64,000 nt of DNA from Celeribacter baekdonensis B30 (GTDB lineage Bacteria > Pseudomonadota > Alphaproteobacteria > Rhodobacterales > Rhodobacteraceae): the NCBI RefSeq assembly GCF_000299875.1, contig NZ_AMRK01000002.1:124001-188000 (forward strand). The letters run 5' to 3'. Within the stretch, counting starts at the first letter, position 1; each line of letters begins with the position of its first letter. Positions 46,938-55,454 of the stretch are shown here, one piece after another. Made by a program: the position numbers and the translations under genes. The notes under the pieces were generated by a model, which was not told the DNA's origin, made no database searches, and saw nothing but the letters and a program-made list of their open reading frames with translations.

Positions 46938-48703
46938 TCACGACACAGGTGCGGCGCGCGCGCGGCCCCGCTTTGGCGGGAATGGTGCTGTTGACCTGTG
47001 TCGCGATGCTGGCGGGCGGGCTTGCGTGGCGGACCGCGCTGCGCACGATTGACGCGCGCTTGGAACAAAGCCTGATCCTGACACTGCGCGCCTTGGAGAC
47101 CGAAATCGACCGCTTCCGCTATCTGCCGCAGGTTGCAGGACAGGATGCGCGGATCGCCGCGACCATTCGCAGCCCGACTGATCCGCTCGGCATCGCCGCC
47201 ACCAACCGCTATCTGGAAAAAATCACCGCACTTGCCGAGGCGAGCCATCTCTATCTGATGGATGATACGGGGATCACACTGGCCGCGTCGAACTGGGCGC
47301 TGGCGGAGAGCTTTGTCGGTCATGATTACAGTTTCCGGCCCTATTTTCAGCAGGCCGTCGCGCAGGGGGATGGCGCATTCTATGCGATTGGCGTCACGAC
47401 GGGGACGCCGGGGTATTTCCTCGCCGCCAAGATCGTCGCAGGAGCCGATGTGGGCGTCGTTGTTGTAAAGATCGACCTCACCCCATTGGAACACGCATGG
47501 ATCGCCGCGGATTTGGCCACAGCAGTCGTTGACCCTGACGGGGTGGTGTTCCTCTCCGGCAAGCCCGATTGGCTCTACCGCCCGCTTGCGCCGCTCACGC
47601 CGGATATTTTGGCCCGGATCGACGAAGATCGCGCCTATGTCGGGGCGGATCTGGCGGCGGCAAAGCCGCTGCAACGTGGATCACCGGATTGGATTTTCGA
47701 CGATCATTCGGGGCGTCTGCGGGCGCGCTCGGCGGCCTTCAGCGGCGGCTGGCGGGTGGTCGCGGCAGAGCCCGTGACACCGGCGCTCTATGCGGCGCTT
47801 GGCTGGGGCACCGGCATGGCGCTTTTATGTGGTTTCGGGATCGGGCTGGCCAAAATCCAGCGCCAAAGGCGGCAACTGGTGACGCTAAGGCTGCGGCAGT
47901 CGGATATGTTGGAGCGAAAAGTGGCGGAGCGCACGGAACGTCTGGCGCTGGAAATCGAGGCGCGGCGACAAATTGAGGCCGAACTGCGCGCGGCCCAGGA
48001 AACCCTGATCCATTCGGAAAAAATGGCCGCCCTCGGGCGGATGTCCGCGGCGATTGTGCATGAGATCAGCCAACCCTTGGCGGCGATGGAGGCCAGTTTG
48101 GCGGCGGCCGAGCTGTCATTGCAAACGGCCTCTGCCAAGACCGCGCCCCGGATCGAAACGGCACGCAATCTGATCCGGCGGATGCAGCGTACGACCAAGC
48201 ACCTCAAATCCTTTTCCCGCAAGGAGGAGGGACGTCTTGAAGTCATTGATGCGGTTTTGGTGGTGGAAAGTGCGCTTGATCTGGTGCAGCCGCGCGCGCG
48301 CGCCGTCGGGGTGGTGCCGCGACTGATCCGGCCCGCGGCGGCAATGCTGGTGCGCGCGGGCCGGGTGCGGCTGGAACAGGTCTTGGTGAATCTGCTCCTG
48401 AATGCGATGGATGCCGTGGAAGGCGAGGCAGGAGGCAAAATCGAAGTGACGCTGGAGGAGAGGGCGGGTGAACTGCGAATTTCGGTCAGCGACACGGGGT
48501 CCGGCATCGCGCCCGAAGATCTCGCGCGGGTGACGGAGCCATTCTTCTCGACCAAGACCAACAGCGAGGGGCTGGGCCTCGGGCTGGCCATCTCACAGGC
48601 GATCCTGGCCGAGTTCGGCGGGCGCTTCGAGATCCGATCCACACGAGAAACGGGTACGGTGATGACGGCGATTTTACCAAGGTATCAGGGGGGTGCAGAA
48701 TGA
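46934..48703 (+). CDS. DctB-like sensor histidine kinase
   Basis: 589 residues. TM1 at about 13-33, a periplasmic double-Cache-type sensor region (about 35-285), TM2 at about 288-308, a coiled-coil linker, then the kinase core: H-box IVHEISQPLAAMEA, N-box LVNLLLNAMDAV, G-boxes DTGSGIAPEDL and GLGLGLAIS. The H-box HEISQPLAA is the DctB form. It likely senses the TRAP substrate and phosphorylates the regulator encoded next. It overlaps both neighbours by four bases. Confidence 0.93.
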   Translation: MITTQVRRARGPALAGMVLLTCVAMLAGGLAWRTALRTIDARLEQSLILTLRALETEIDRFRYLPQVAGQDARIAATIRSPTDPLGIAATNRYLEKITALAEASHLYLMDDTGITLAASNWALAESFVGHDYSFRPYFQQAVAQGDGAFYAIGVTTGTPGYFLAAKIVAGADVGVVVVKIDLTPLEHAWIAADLATAVVDPDGVVFLSGKPDWLYRPLAPLTPDILARIDEDRAYVGADLAAAKPLQRGSPDWIFDDHSGRLRARSAAFSGGWRVVAAEPVTPALYAALGWGTGMALLCGFGIGLAKIQRQRRQLVTLRLRQSDMLERKVAERTERLALEIEARRQIEAELRAAQETLIHSEKMAALGRMSAAIVHEISQPLAAMEASLAAAELSLQTASAKTAPRIETARNLIRRMQRTTKHLKSFSRKEEGRLEVIDAVLVVESALDLVQPRARAVGVVPRLIRPAAAMLVRAGRVRLEQVLVNLLLNAMDAVEGEAGGKIEVTLEERAGELRISVSDTGSGIAPEDLARVTEPFFSTKTNSEGLGLGLAISQAILAEFGGRFEIRSTRETGTVMTAILPRYQGGAE

Positions 48704-50001
48704 CAGCAATGATCCATGTGGTCGAGGATGACGCCGATCATTGCGCGGCTCTGTGCGATCTGATCGAGGCAAGCGGCTACCATGCCCAGGGGTTTTTGAA
48801 CGGCTCAGAGGCGCTGGCGACGCAGCGCGTGCCCGATCTGGTCGTTACCGATTTGCGGATGCCGGGTATGGACGGGTTCGAGGTCCTGCGTCAGTGGAAG
48901 GACCGCGCGGCGGATCTACCACTGATCGTGATCACAGGGCATGGCGATGTGCCGCACGCGGTGCGCGCGATGCGTCAGGGGGCTGAGGATTTTCTGGAAA
49001 AACCCTATGATGCCTCGCATCTGATGGCGGTGATCGCGCGGGCTCTCAAAGCGGGACAGATGCGGGCCGAATTGGCGCAGCTTCGCTCCCAGATTGCCGC
49101 GCGTGACAGCACGGAGATTCTGGGGCAATCCGCCTCGATCATCGCGCTGAGAGATCGGATCGCGGCATTGGGGCCGCTCGACCTAGATCTGATCGTGACA
49201 GGGGAGACCGGCACGGGCAAGGAACTGGTGGCCCGCGCGCTTCATGCCGCCAGCCCGCGCGCGCAGGGGCCTTTCGTTGCGGTAAACTGCGCGGCGCTGC
49301 CGGAAAGCCTGTTCGAGATGGAGATGTTCGGCCATGTCGCAGGGGCCTTTCCGGGCGCGCACGATAAAATCGGCAAGCTGGAGGCGGCGGCGGGCGGCAC
49401 GCTGGTTCTCGATGAAATCGAGGCGATGCCCGCAGCATTGCAGCCCAAGCTGTTGCGGGCCTTGCAAGAGCGGCAAGTGGAGCGACTTGGCGAGAATATA
49501 CTGCGCCCGCTCGATCTGCGGATCATCGCGCTGTCCAAGAGCGACCTGAGCAAGCGAACGCTTGATGGCAGCTTTCGCGCCGATCTGTTTTACCGCCTGG
49601 CCGGTGCACAGATCACCCTCGACCCGCTGCGCGGCTTGGGCGACGACATCACGCTTTTGTTCAGCCATTTCGCGCAAGCGGCGGCCGCACGGTACGGGCG
49701 GGACACGCCTGCAATCTCCTACGGGTTTCGCCAGCACCTTGCAAAGCGCGGATGGGCGGGCAATGTGCGCGAGTTGAAGGCGGCGGCGGAGCGGTTTGCC
49801 TTGGGGTTGGATCTGCCCGACGGTACCCCCGCAACGCAAGAGGCGGGCAGTTTAGCGGACCGTGTTGCGGCCTATGAGGCACGTGAAATCGCCGCGACTT
49901 TGGAACGGTGCCGCGGCAATACCGAACGCACGGCGCAGGCCTTGGGCATCGCGCGACGCACCCTCAACGACAAGATCGCGCGCTATCAAATTCGCATTTG
50001 A
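48700..50001 (+). CDS. DctD-like sigma-54-dependent response regulator
   Basis: 433 residues: receiver (1-120, phosphorylation site Asp51 in VVTDLRMPG), AAA+ domain (about 138-365, Walker A GETGTGKE 168-175, Walker B LVLDEIE), and a Fis-type HTH at the end (NTERTAQALGIARRTLNDKIARY). The sigma-54 contact loop reads GAFPGA (215-220) instead of GAFTGA, and ends FGHVAGAFPGA. Some DctD relatives carry this form. It probably activates the TRAP operon from a sigma-54 promoter not recognised here. Confidence 0.93.
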   Translation: MTAMIHVVEDDADHCAALCDLIEASGYHAQGFLNGSEALATQRVPDLVVTDLRMPGMDGFEVLRQWKDRAADLPLIVITGHGDVPHAVRAMRQGAEDFLEKPYDASHLMAVIARALKAGQMRAELAQLRSQIAARDSTEILGQSASIIALRDRIAALGPLDLDLIVTGETGTGKELVARALHAASPRAQGPFVAVNCAALPESLFEMEMFGHVAGAFPGAHDKIGKLEAAAGGTLVLDEIEAMPAALQPKLLRALQERQVERLGENILRPLDLRIIALSKSDLSKRTLDGSFRADLFYRLAGAQITLDPLRGLGDDITLLFSHFAQAAAARYGRDTPAISYGFRQHLAKRGWAGNVRELKAAAERFALGLDLPDGTPATQEAGSLADRVAAYEAREIAATLERCRGNTERTAQALGIARRTLNDKIARYQIRI

Positions 50002-50199
50002 AGGGTCATGTGATTGCCGCCCGAATGGGCCCTCGTTCACAATGCGAGACTGCGACGGTCTGCTGTGGTTACACCCATGCGGAGGATTGTTCCCTCTATG
50101 TCACACTGACGGGGCAAGAGCAGATGGAATGCGGCATGCTGAACACACACTTTTTGACACACTCCCGAGGGATTATAAATCTGGCAGGGTCTAATCCTT
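50002..50199. other. Gap between the TRAP operon and the island
   Basis: 198 bp with no gene, terminator or repeat that I can support. It ends at the left attachment repeat. Confidence 0.4.
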
Positions 50200-50251
50200 T
50201 GAAAAATGGTGCCCCCACACGGACTCGAACCGCGGACCTACTGATTACAAA
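50200..50251. repeat. attL: duplicated 3' half of tRNA-Thr
   Basis: 52 bases identical to 57635-57686, covering the 3' part of tRNA-Thr from the anticodon loop through CCA plus seven bases beyond. After ATTACAAA the sequence diverges, so this copy is not a working tRNA. Confidence 0.95.
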
Positions 50252-50376
50252 AAAAGTTCAGGGGGTTTCTCCGCATTACGCCAGACTTCGCCACACTGAC
50301 AAAAATGACTTAAAAACAATTACTTGCATTGACCGCCCCTACTCTCACCCCTCACAATTCACGCTAAGTTTCGGCT

Positions 50377-50400
50377 CCGCGTGCTTCCGTATTGCTTCCG
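50377..50400. repeat. Left integrase arm-type repeat
   Basis: A 24-bp sequence containing TGCTTCCG twice, 11 bp apart. It recurs at 57552-57575 with a single mismatch, just inside the other end. Sub-terminal repeats like these usually bind the integrase N-terminal arm domain. Confidence 0.65.
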
Positions 50401-50432
50401 TTTTTTTGCGGGCCGATTTTTAGGAGGGCAAA

Positions 50433-51617
50433 ATGAGACTTACAAAGCGGTCCGTTGAAGGGCTTGAGACGAGAGAAAAAGACTACTTGATTTGGGATGG
50501 CGATGTGCGCGGTTTTGGCGTTCGCGTCTTTCCAACAGGCAAGCGTTCCTATCTGGTGCAATACCGAGCTGGCAGGCGCACACGTCGTCTCACGCTTGGC
50601 CAGCACGGCCCTCTTACGACCGATGAAGCCCGCTCTTTAGCCAAGCAACGTCTTGGCGATGTCGCGCGCGGAGATGATCCCTCTGAGACCCGCAAACAAA
50701 AGCGCATGGCCCCGACCGTGGCGGCGCTCTGTGATCGCTTCATGGCGGAGTATGTCGCGGAGCATTGCAAGCCCACGACATTCGCGAACTATAAGACCGC
50801 TATCACAACACACGTGAAGCCCAAACTTGGCATGTTGCAGATCGCAGATGTGACACGCGCGGACGTGGCCGAGCTTCATCACAACATGAAGGCCACGCCT
50901 TACCATGCAAACCGCGTGGTCATGGTCATGTCAAAGATGTTCAACGTGGCCGAAGATTGGGGCTTGCGCGCCGAAGGGACCAACCCGACGCGCCGGATCA
51001 AGAAGTATAAGGAAGTCGAGAAAAAGCGCTATCTCAGCGATGACGAACAATCGCGATTGGGCGAGGTGCTTTTCGCGGGTTTGGAACGCGGCGATTATTC
51101 CGAATATGTCGTCGCGGCTTTTATGCTCTTGCTGTTGACGGGTTGTCGCTTACGCGAAATTCAGACATTGAAATGGGATTACATCACGCGCACCCATTTG
51201 GAGTTGCCGGACAGCAAAACGGGGCGGCGTCGCATCCCCCTGCCCCGTGAGGCTTGGGACGTTCTCGACGCCCTGCCCCGACGCGATGGAAACCCCTACG
51301 TGATCTTAGGCGACAAAGCCGACGGCCATTACAACGACCTGCAAAAACCGTGGCGCAAAATTCGTGCGCGCGCGGGCCTAGACGATGTGCGCATTCACGA
51401 CCTGCGGCATACCTACGCTTCCGTTGCCGTGACCAACGGCATTGATCCGTTCATGCTCAAAGAAATCATGGGCCACAAAAATCTAACGACCACGTTACGC
51501 TACGCGCATTTGGCAGACGACGCCGTGCAACGCGCAGCCGGATCGGTCGCGGCGCGTCTCGCGGGGGCGATACGTAAGGATAGGAGAGCGGAACCTACGT
51601 TACGAGTGGTACGTTAG
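50433..51617 (+). CDS. Tyrosine-type site-specific integrase
   Basis: 394 residues of the P4-type family with an N-terminal DUF4102-like arm-binding domain (about 1-85), a SAM-like core-binding domain (about 95-180) and the catalytic domain. Catalytic residues: Arg239 (TGCRLREIQ), HDLRH (322-326, Arg325), GHK (347-349) and Tyr357. It lies next to attL, the normal place for a tRNA-targeting integrase, and should excise and insert the island. Confidence 0.96.
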   Translation: MRLTKRSVEGLETREKDYLIWDGDVRGFGVRVFPTGKRSYLVQYRAGRRTRRLTLGQHGPLTTDEARSLAKQRLGDVARGDDPSETRKQKRMAPTVAALCDRFMAEYVAEHCKPTTFANYKTAITTHVKPKLGMLQIADVTRADVAELHHNMKATPYHANRVVMVMSKMFNVAEDWGLRAEGTNPTRRIKKYKEVEKKRYLSDDEQSRLGEVLFAGLERGDYSEYVVAAFMLLLLTGCRLREIQTLKWDYITRTHLELPDSKTGRRRIPLPREAWDVLDALPRRDGNPYVILGDKADGHYNDLQKPWRKIRARAGLDDVRIHDLRHTYASVAVTNGIDPFMLKEIMGHKNLTTTLRYAHLADDAVQRAAGSVAARLAGAIRKDRRAEPTLRVVR

Positions 51618-51636
51618 GTTTCGTATCGCAAGAAAA

Positions 51637-52044
51637 TCAAAATTGAGGTTCGCTATAGGCCGTACAGGCTCCGTGCCAAATTTCGGTATTACTCTCGAAG
51701 CTAGGCACACCGTCAAAATCATTGCGGTGATAGCGGCCTGTGTAGCGGTGTATCTCTACATAGACTGATCGAGCTGTTGTCTGGTCGGGATTTAGTGCGG
51801 TTGAGCAATGCCACGTAGCATGTGTTTCAGTGATTACGAATTGAGGCTCATCAACACAATGCGACCGCTTGCCAACCGCTACCAATTCTCCGTCTTCGTA
51901 ATACAATGGGATAGATTGGCTTTTCTTTTTCGGATTATTCCCAAGACTTTCATATTCGCAAAATAGAAATGAAACGTCTTCCGCTAGAAGCGGTATAGCC
52001 GAAAGCGAAATCATCGCTGCCATCCCGAAAGTTCGTATCATCAT
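51637..52044 (-). CDS. Secreted protein of unknown function
   Basis: 135 residues with a signal peptide (about 1-21, MMIRTFGMAAMISLSAIPLLA). The mature part has Cys residues in FCEYES, HCVDEP, WHCSTAL and GACTAY, so two disulfides are possible. No family recognised. AGGGA precedes the ATG. It is the only minus-strand gene of the island and is convergent with the integrase. Confidence 0.6.
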   Translation of the reverse strand: MMIRTFGMAAMISLSAIPLLAEDVSFLFCEYESLGNNPKKKSQSIPLYYEDGELVAVGKRSHCVDEPQFVITETHATWHCSTALNPDQTTARSVYVEIHRYTGRYHRNDFDGVPSFESNTEIWHGACTAYSEPQF

Positions 52045-52163
52045 TTTGTCCCTGAGTTGCCCTAGCTATTAGCATTGAGGATATGCATCGCCATGACAAC
52101 CCAATGAATGCCAATCGCTATGTTTTGAGATTGGTGAGCAAACATTGCGCATCGTTAGATAGG

Positions 52164-52206
52164 TAGGTAATTACCTAGGAACGTTGCGGGCCTATTTACC
52201 TAGGTA
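52164..52206. promoter_or_regulatory. TAGGTA palindromes in the island's divergent promoter region
   Basis: TAGGTAATTACCTA (52164-52177) and TACCTAGGTA (52197-52206) are perfect palindromes sharing the same half-site. Another TAGGTA lies at about 52234. They lie between the secreted-protein gene and the rightward genes and look like operators of an island repressor. Confidence 0.55.
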
Positions 52207-52314
52207 GATATGTGCCGTTTCCCTACGTAGCGTATAGGTATGATACGGGCCGCTAGCTCTCATCGCACCCATTACATATGGATATGTTACGTATCGAATG
52301 AAGCGAGGAGTTAC

Positions 52315-53016
52315 ATGTCAGACGATTCCCAAGACGGCATGACTTTGCGCCAAGAGGTCGAAGCCGACCTGACTGAAGACTTATCTCAGCGCCTACATAA
52401 GTTAATAGACGCGCGAACGGACTTGGGGCTTTTTCGTGAGCGCTTAATCCATATACTAACGCGCTATGAAACGTACGAGATACGCAAACCGAAAGTGACC
52501 CGCAAAGCGCGGAAGAGCCAAATCGAAAACCTCAAAGACAAAGCCGAAAAGTTTCTCGCTGCCGCAAGCGCACTTCATCCACAGACTGAACAATCCATCG
52601 ACCATTCAATTGGTAGCGAAAAGCTGAGAGCTCACTGGCACAAGTTCGGCGTCCTCAATTTAGATGCGCCTGACGTCTCAGAGAGTGATGGCATGTCAGA
52701 TTGCACCAATGCAGTTTCCGAAGTCATCGCAGCATGTGACGACGAGCTGCGCCAACTTGACGAGACAAAAGGCGAAGGGCGAAAAAGTTCAAATCCCGAA
52801 GTTGATCAGCTCATATCAGACTTGGCAGACATTTACGCTACCGAGTCTCAATTAGGGAAATCTCCTATCTATCCCAGCGAAACGTCAGAAGACGGATATG
52901 AAGGTGGCCTGTACCTGCTGACAAAAGTTCTTCTCCAAGAGTATGCGCCAACCAATTACGCAAGTTGTGCAGATGGTTTGGGACAGCGCATTAGGCGCGT
53001 CCTCAGCACTCTTTGA
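52315..53016 (+). CDS. Island protein of unknown function
   Basis: 233 residues, highly charged and Ser/Glu/Asp-rich, with helical stretches (LTEDLSQRLHKLIDARTDLGLFRERLIHIL) and a basic KVTRKARKSQIENLKDKAEKF segment. No signal peptide or membrane helix. GAGGAG before ATG 52315 sets the start. I do not recognise the family. It is the first rightward gene after the palindromic operators. Confidence 0.6.
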   Translation: MSDDSQDGMTLRQEVEADLTEDLSQRLHKLIDARTDLGLFRERLIHILTRYETYEIRKPKVTRKARKSQIENLKDKAEKFLAAASALHPQTEQSIDHSIGSEKLRAHWHKFGVLNLDAPDVSESDGMSDCTNAVSEVIAACDDELRQLDETKGEGRKSSNPEVDQLISDLADIYATESQLGKSPIYPSETSEDGYEGGLYLLTKVLLQEYAPTNYASCADGLGQRIRRVLSTL

Positions 53017-53121
53017 ATGAGGTGACAAATTGGGGTCCACTTTGACCCCTTTCTGTCATTATCTTTGCTCTGTTGCCCTCCTCATACTGGTCCCAATGAA
53101 ACGCAAGCCATTGAGGACAAC

Positions 53122-53346
53122 ATGCAGACACAACGTGATCCAGACTACTACGACCGCCTGATTGGCGAAAAAGAAGCGGCTAGCTACCTTTGCTATTCCG
53201 TGCGCGCTTTGCAGAATTGGCGTGTGCGTGGCGGCGGGCCGATGTTCATCAAAGTATCGGGCCGCTCGGTGCGGTACACGCGCGGCGATCTGCAAGAGTG
53301 GATCAATGCCAAGCGCGTGGCGAACACCACCTGCCCACCCTCCTAA
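53122..53346 (+). CDS. AlpA/excisionase-like helix-turn-helix protein
   Basis: 74 residues with a MerR-type HTH: LIGEKEAASYLCYSVRALQNWRVRGGGPMFIKVSGRSVRYTRGDLQEWI. Such proteins in islands act as excisionase or as regulator of the integrase (AlpA). GAGGAC lies before the ATG. Its position between integrase and replication gene fits a switch role. Confidence 0.82.
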   Translation: MQTQRDPDYYDRLIGEKEAASYLCYSVRALQNWRVRGGGPMFIKVSGRSVRYTRGDLQEWINAKRVANTTCPPS

Positions 53347-53496
53347 CATATTCAGTTTTGCCCGTTCAGAGTTGGCAGCGCTGAGCGGGATTTTGGGGCC
53401 GGATGGCTTCCAATAGGGCGCGAGGTCTCGCGATCTCGCGCCCTTCCTATGTCTGCTGAACACTCAAACCTAACAGGCATTCGAAAAGGAAACCCA

Positions 53497-53718
53497 ATGT
53501 CATCAACACCAGCACACAAATTCAAAATCGGCCTGATTACGGCCACCATTTGGAACAACGACGGCTTTTTCTCCGTCGACCTGACACGCTCTTACAAGAC
53601 GCAGGACGGCGATTGGCGCAATACCAGCAGCTTTGGCCACAATGACCTGCTGAACCTCTCCAAATGCGCGGAACGGTCCGAGACTTGGATCGCAAAGCAA
53701 CTTGCGGCCAATACCTAA
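53497..53718 (+). CDS. Small island protein, replication-associated
   Basis: 73 residues: KIGLITATIWNNDGFFSVDLTRSYKTQDGDWRNTSSFGHNDLLNLSKCAERSETWI. The pattern (TATIW, SYK, W, LLNLSK) resembles small proteins that accompany replication genes of alphaproteobacterial plasmids and islands. It could be a single-strand DNA-binding-like beta-barrel, but this is a guess from strand spacing. AAAAGGA lies before the ATG. Confidence 0.6.
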   Translation: MSSTPAHKFKIGLITATIWNNDGFFSVDLTRSYKTQDGDWRNTSSFGHNDLLNLSKCAERSETWIAKQLAANT

Positions 53719-53905
53719 TTGGAGCGCCGGACCTCGTGTCCGGCCCCAAAACAATAGCTGCCCCGCCGGAGGCACCTTTGCAGGGCGCTTGCGCCCGTCT
53801 CTTTCATAACAACCGATCCAAAATAGCGCGGCAATCGCCGACAAAGGGGGGTGATTGTAGCACCCCCCTCTAGAAATACAGATCATCACACAGGACAAGA
53901 AAGCT

Positions 53906-55057
53906 ATGCACATCGTACACCGTGGATTTGACCGTCTGGAATTGGCCATAGGCGTCAATATCCCACCCGAACTCTTTGAATTTCTAAACCCCTTGCGCGA
54001 GGAGGCCGAAGAGGCCCGCCAAAAACTGCCCGTGAGTTATGGCGGCGCAGATTTTGACCTCTTTCCCAACGGCGTGCAGGGCTACCGCTTTGTGTTGCAA
54101 GGTGGGCCGATGGAGGTGACTTGGTTTTTCAAGAAGCCCAACGCCCGCGACCCGTGGGGCATCCGCATTGTGGTCGGGTCGCTGTTTCTCGCCACCCAAG
54201 GGCTTGGAATGGTCCGCGCCTATATCGCCAAGACGTTGGAGCGGCTTGGCGTTCGCTACGGCCCGCATCAAGTCAGCATCGGGCGCACCGATTTTTGCAT
54301 CGACATTCTGGCCCCATCATTCGAGCTAAACCCTGAGAATTTTGTCATGCATAGCCATGCCAACCGCGCCGACCATCTCACGCCCGAAGAGCATACGCGC
54401 AGCAACGGCAAGTCCGGTCGCTTCACCTCCGTGACCGTTGGCAAAACGCCGGGGCGACAAGTAATTATCTACGACAAGCGCCGTGAAGTGATCGACAAGC
54501 GCAAGCCGATCTGGTGGGACGTGTGGAACGCCAATCTTGAGGCGGAGGGTTTGCCCCCTCTGGACCCGCAAGAGCGCTCAGAGAGCCAAATCTGGCGCGT
54601 AGAGGTTCGTGCGGGCAAGCAGGTTATGAAAGACCGTTGGGGCATCAGCCAATGGGATCATTTTGACATCAAATTTGGTGATGTGATTGCCGAGGGCTTC
54701 GAGAAAATCCGCTATTGCGATCCCGCCCCCACCGACACCAACCGCGCCCGTTGGCCTAACCATCCCCTTTGGGACTTGGCAAAGGTAGACGCGGACACCG
54801 ATCTAAGCGAAATGCGCAGCCACTTGGAAGTGGACAAGGTCAAAGCAGTCCACAAGGCGGACCACATCAAACTGATGATGACCCTCGCTGTCGGCAACTG
54901 CACCACCCTAGCAGCCCTTGAGGGCGTCGAGAGCGACGATCTACAAGACTACATGGAACGCATGGGGCAAAGGTTGCGCATGGAGATACAAGCCGACCCT
55001 GAGCGCGCCGCGAATAAGCTCAGCAAGGCGAAGGATCGGTATCGGTTTGTGGGGTGA
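53906..55057 (+). CDS. Replication initiation factor (rolling-circle, Rep_trans-like)
   Basis: 383 residues. The segments DRLELAIGV, VSIGRTDFCIDIL, VIIYDKRREVIDKRK and ESQIWRVEVRAGKQVMKDRWGI fit the Rep_trans family of rolling-circle replication initiators of plasmids and phages. The Tyr in IIYDKR is a candidate nicking residue. It may replicate the excised circle and help mobilisation. It is the last gene before the retron. A small dyad (GGGCT-AAA-AGCCC near 55168) follows, perhaps ending the transcript. Confidence 0.75.
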   Translation: MHIVHRGFDRLELAIGVNIPPELFEFLNPLREEAEEARQKLPVSYGGADFDLFPNGVQGYRFVLQGGPMEVTWFFKKPNARDPWGIRIVVGSLFLATQGLGMVRAYIAKTLERLGVRYGPHQVSIGRTDFCIDILAPSFELNPENFVMHSHANRADHLTPEEHTRSNGKSGRFTSVTVGKTPGRQVIIYDKRREVIDKRKPIWWDVWNANLEAEGLPPLDPQERSESQIWRVEVRAGKQVMKDRWGISQWDHFDIKFGDVIAEGFEKIRYCDPAPTDTNRARWPNHPLWDLAKVDADTDLSEMRSHLEVDKVKAVHKADHIKLMMTLAVGNCTTLAALEGVESDDLQDYMERMGQRLRMEIQADPERAANKLSKAKDRYRFVG

Positions 55058-55262
55058 AGAAGGGCGGAAAGCCGACATTCGCTGCAGGAGAAAACCCATC
55101 AGTTGTTCTCGTTTGGTTTGGACATTCAAGTAGTTGATGATTGAGTCGCCTTAATCCTAGGACTGATGGGCTAAAAGCCCTTAAAAGGCCGACAGAAATC
55201 ATTTGGTAGCATGCGCAACTAATTGGATATATCATTGCAAGAAAAAGATATTGGGAATATAA

Positions 55263-55440
55263 TGATTTTGCTCTTTACGCGGATGTGCGGCAACGCACGG
55301 TCTGGTGCACAGCCGGACCCTAATTTATTGATCGCATCTTGGCGCGATAAGAACATAAAGTCCTTATCGCTCTTGCAAGTATTCAGAACAATAAGGACTT
55401 TATGTTCTTATCGCTTCTTCAAAGGTACTGAGCATACTCA
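55263..55440 (+). ncRNA. Retron msr-msd RNA (candidate)
   Basis: Elements in order: a1 arm 55263-55278; candidate branching G at 55279; hairpin GTGCG-GCAA-CGCAC (55285-55298); hairpin GGTCTGG-TGCACAG-CCGGACC (55299-55319); the msd hairpin with a perfect 24-bp stem (55344-55367 with 55391-55414) and a 23-base loop; a2 arm 55425-55440. The arms pair over 12 of 16 positions (core TGCTC with GAGCA, plus TAC/GTA and TGA/TCA). This is the layout of known retron RNAs such as Ec86. Exact RNA and msDNA ends are inferred. Confidence 0.8.
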
Positions 55441-55454
55441 ATGCGGGGGGCTTG

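Noticed and set aside
50203-50251. A tRNA-like sequence at the left island end.
   Set aside because: Only the 3' half of tRNA-Thr is present; after the anticodon loop the sequence is unrelated, so it is an att copy and not a gene.
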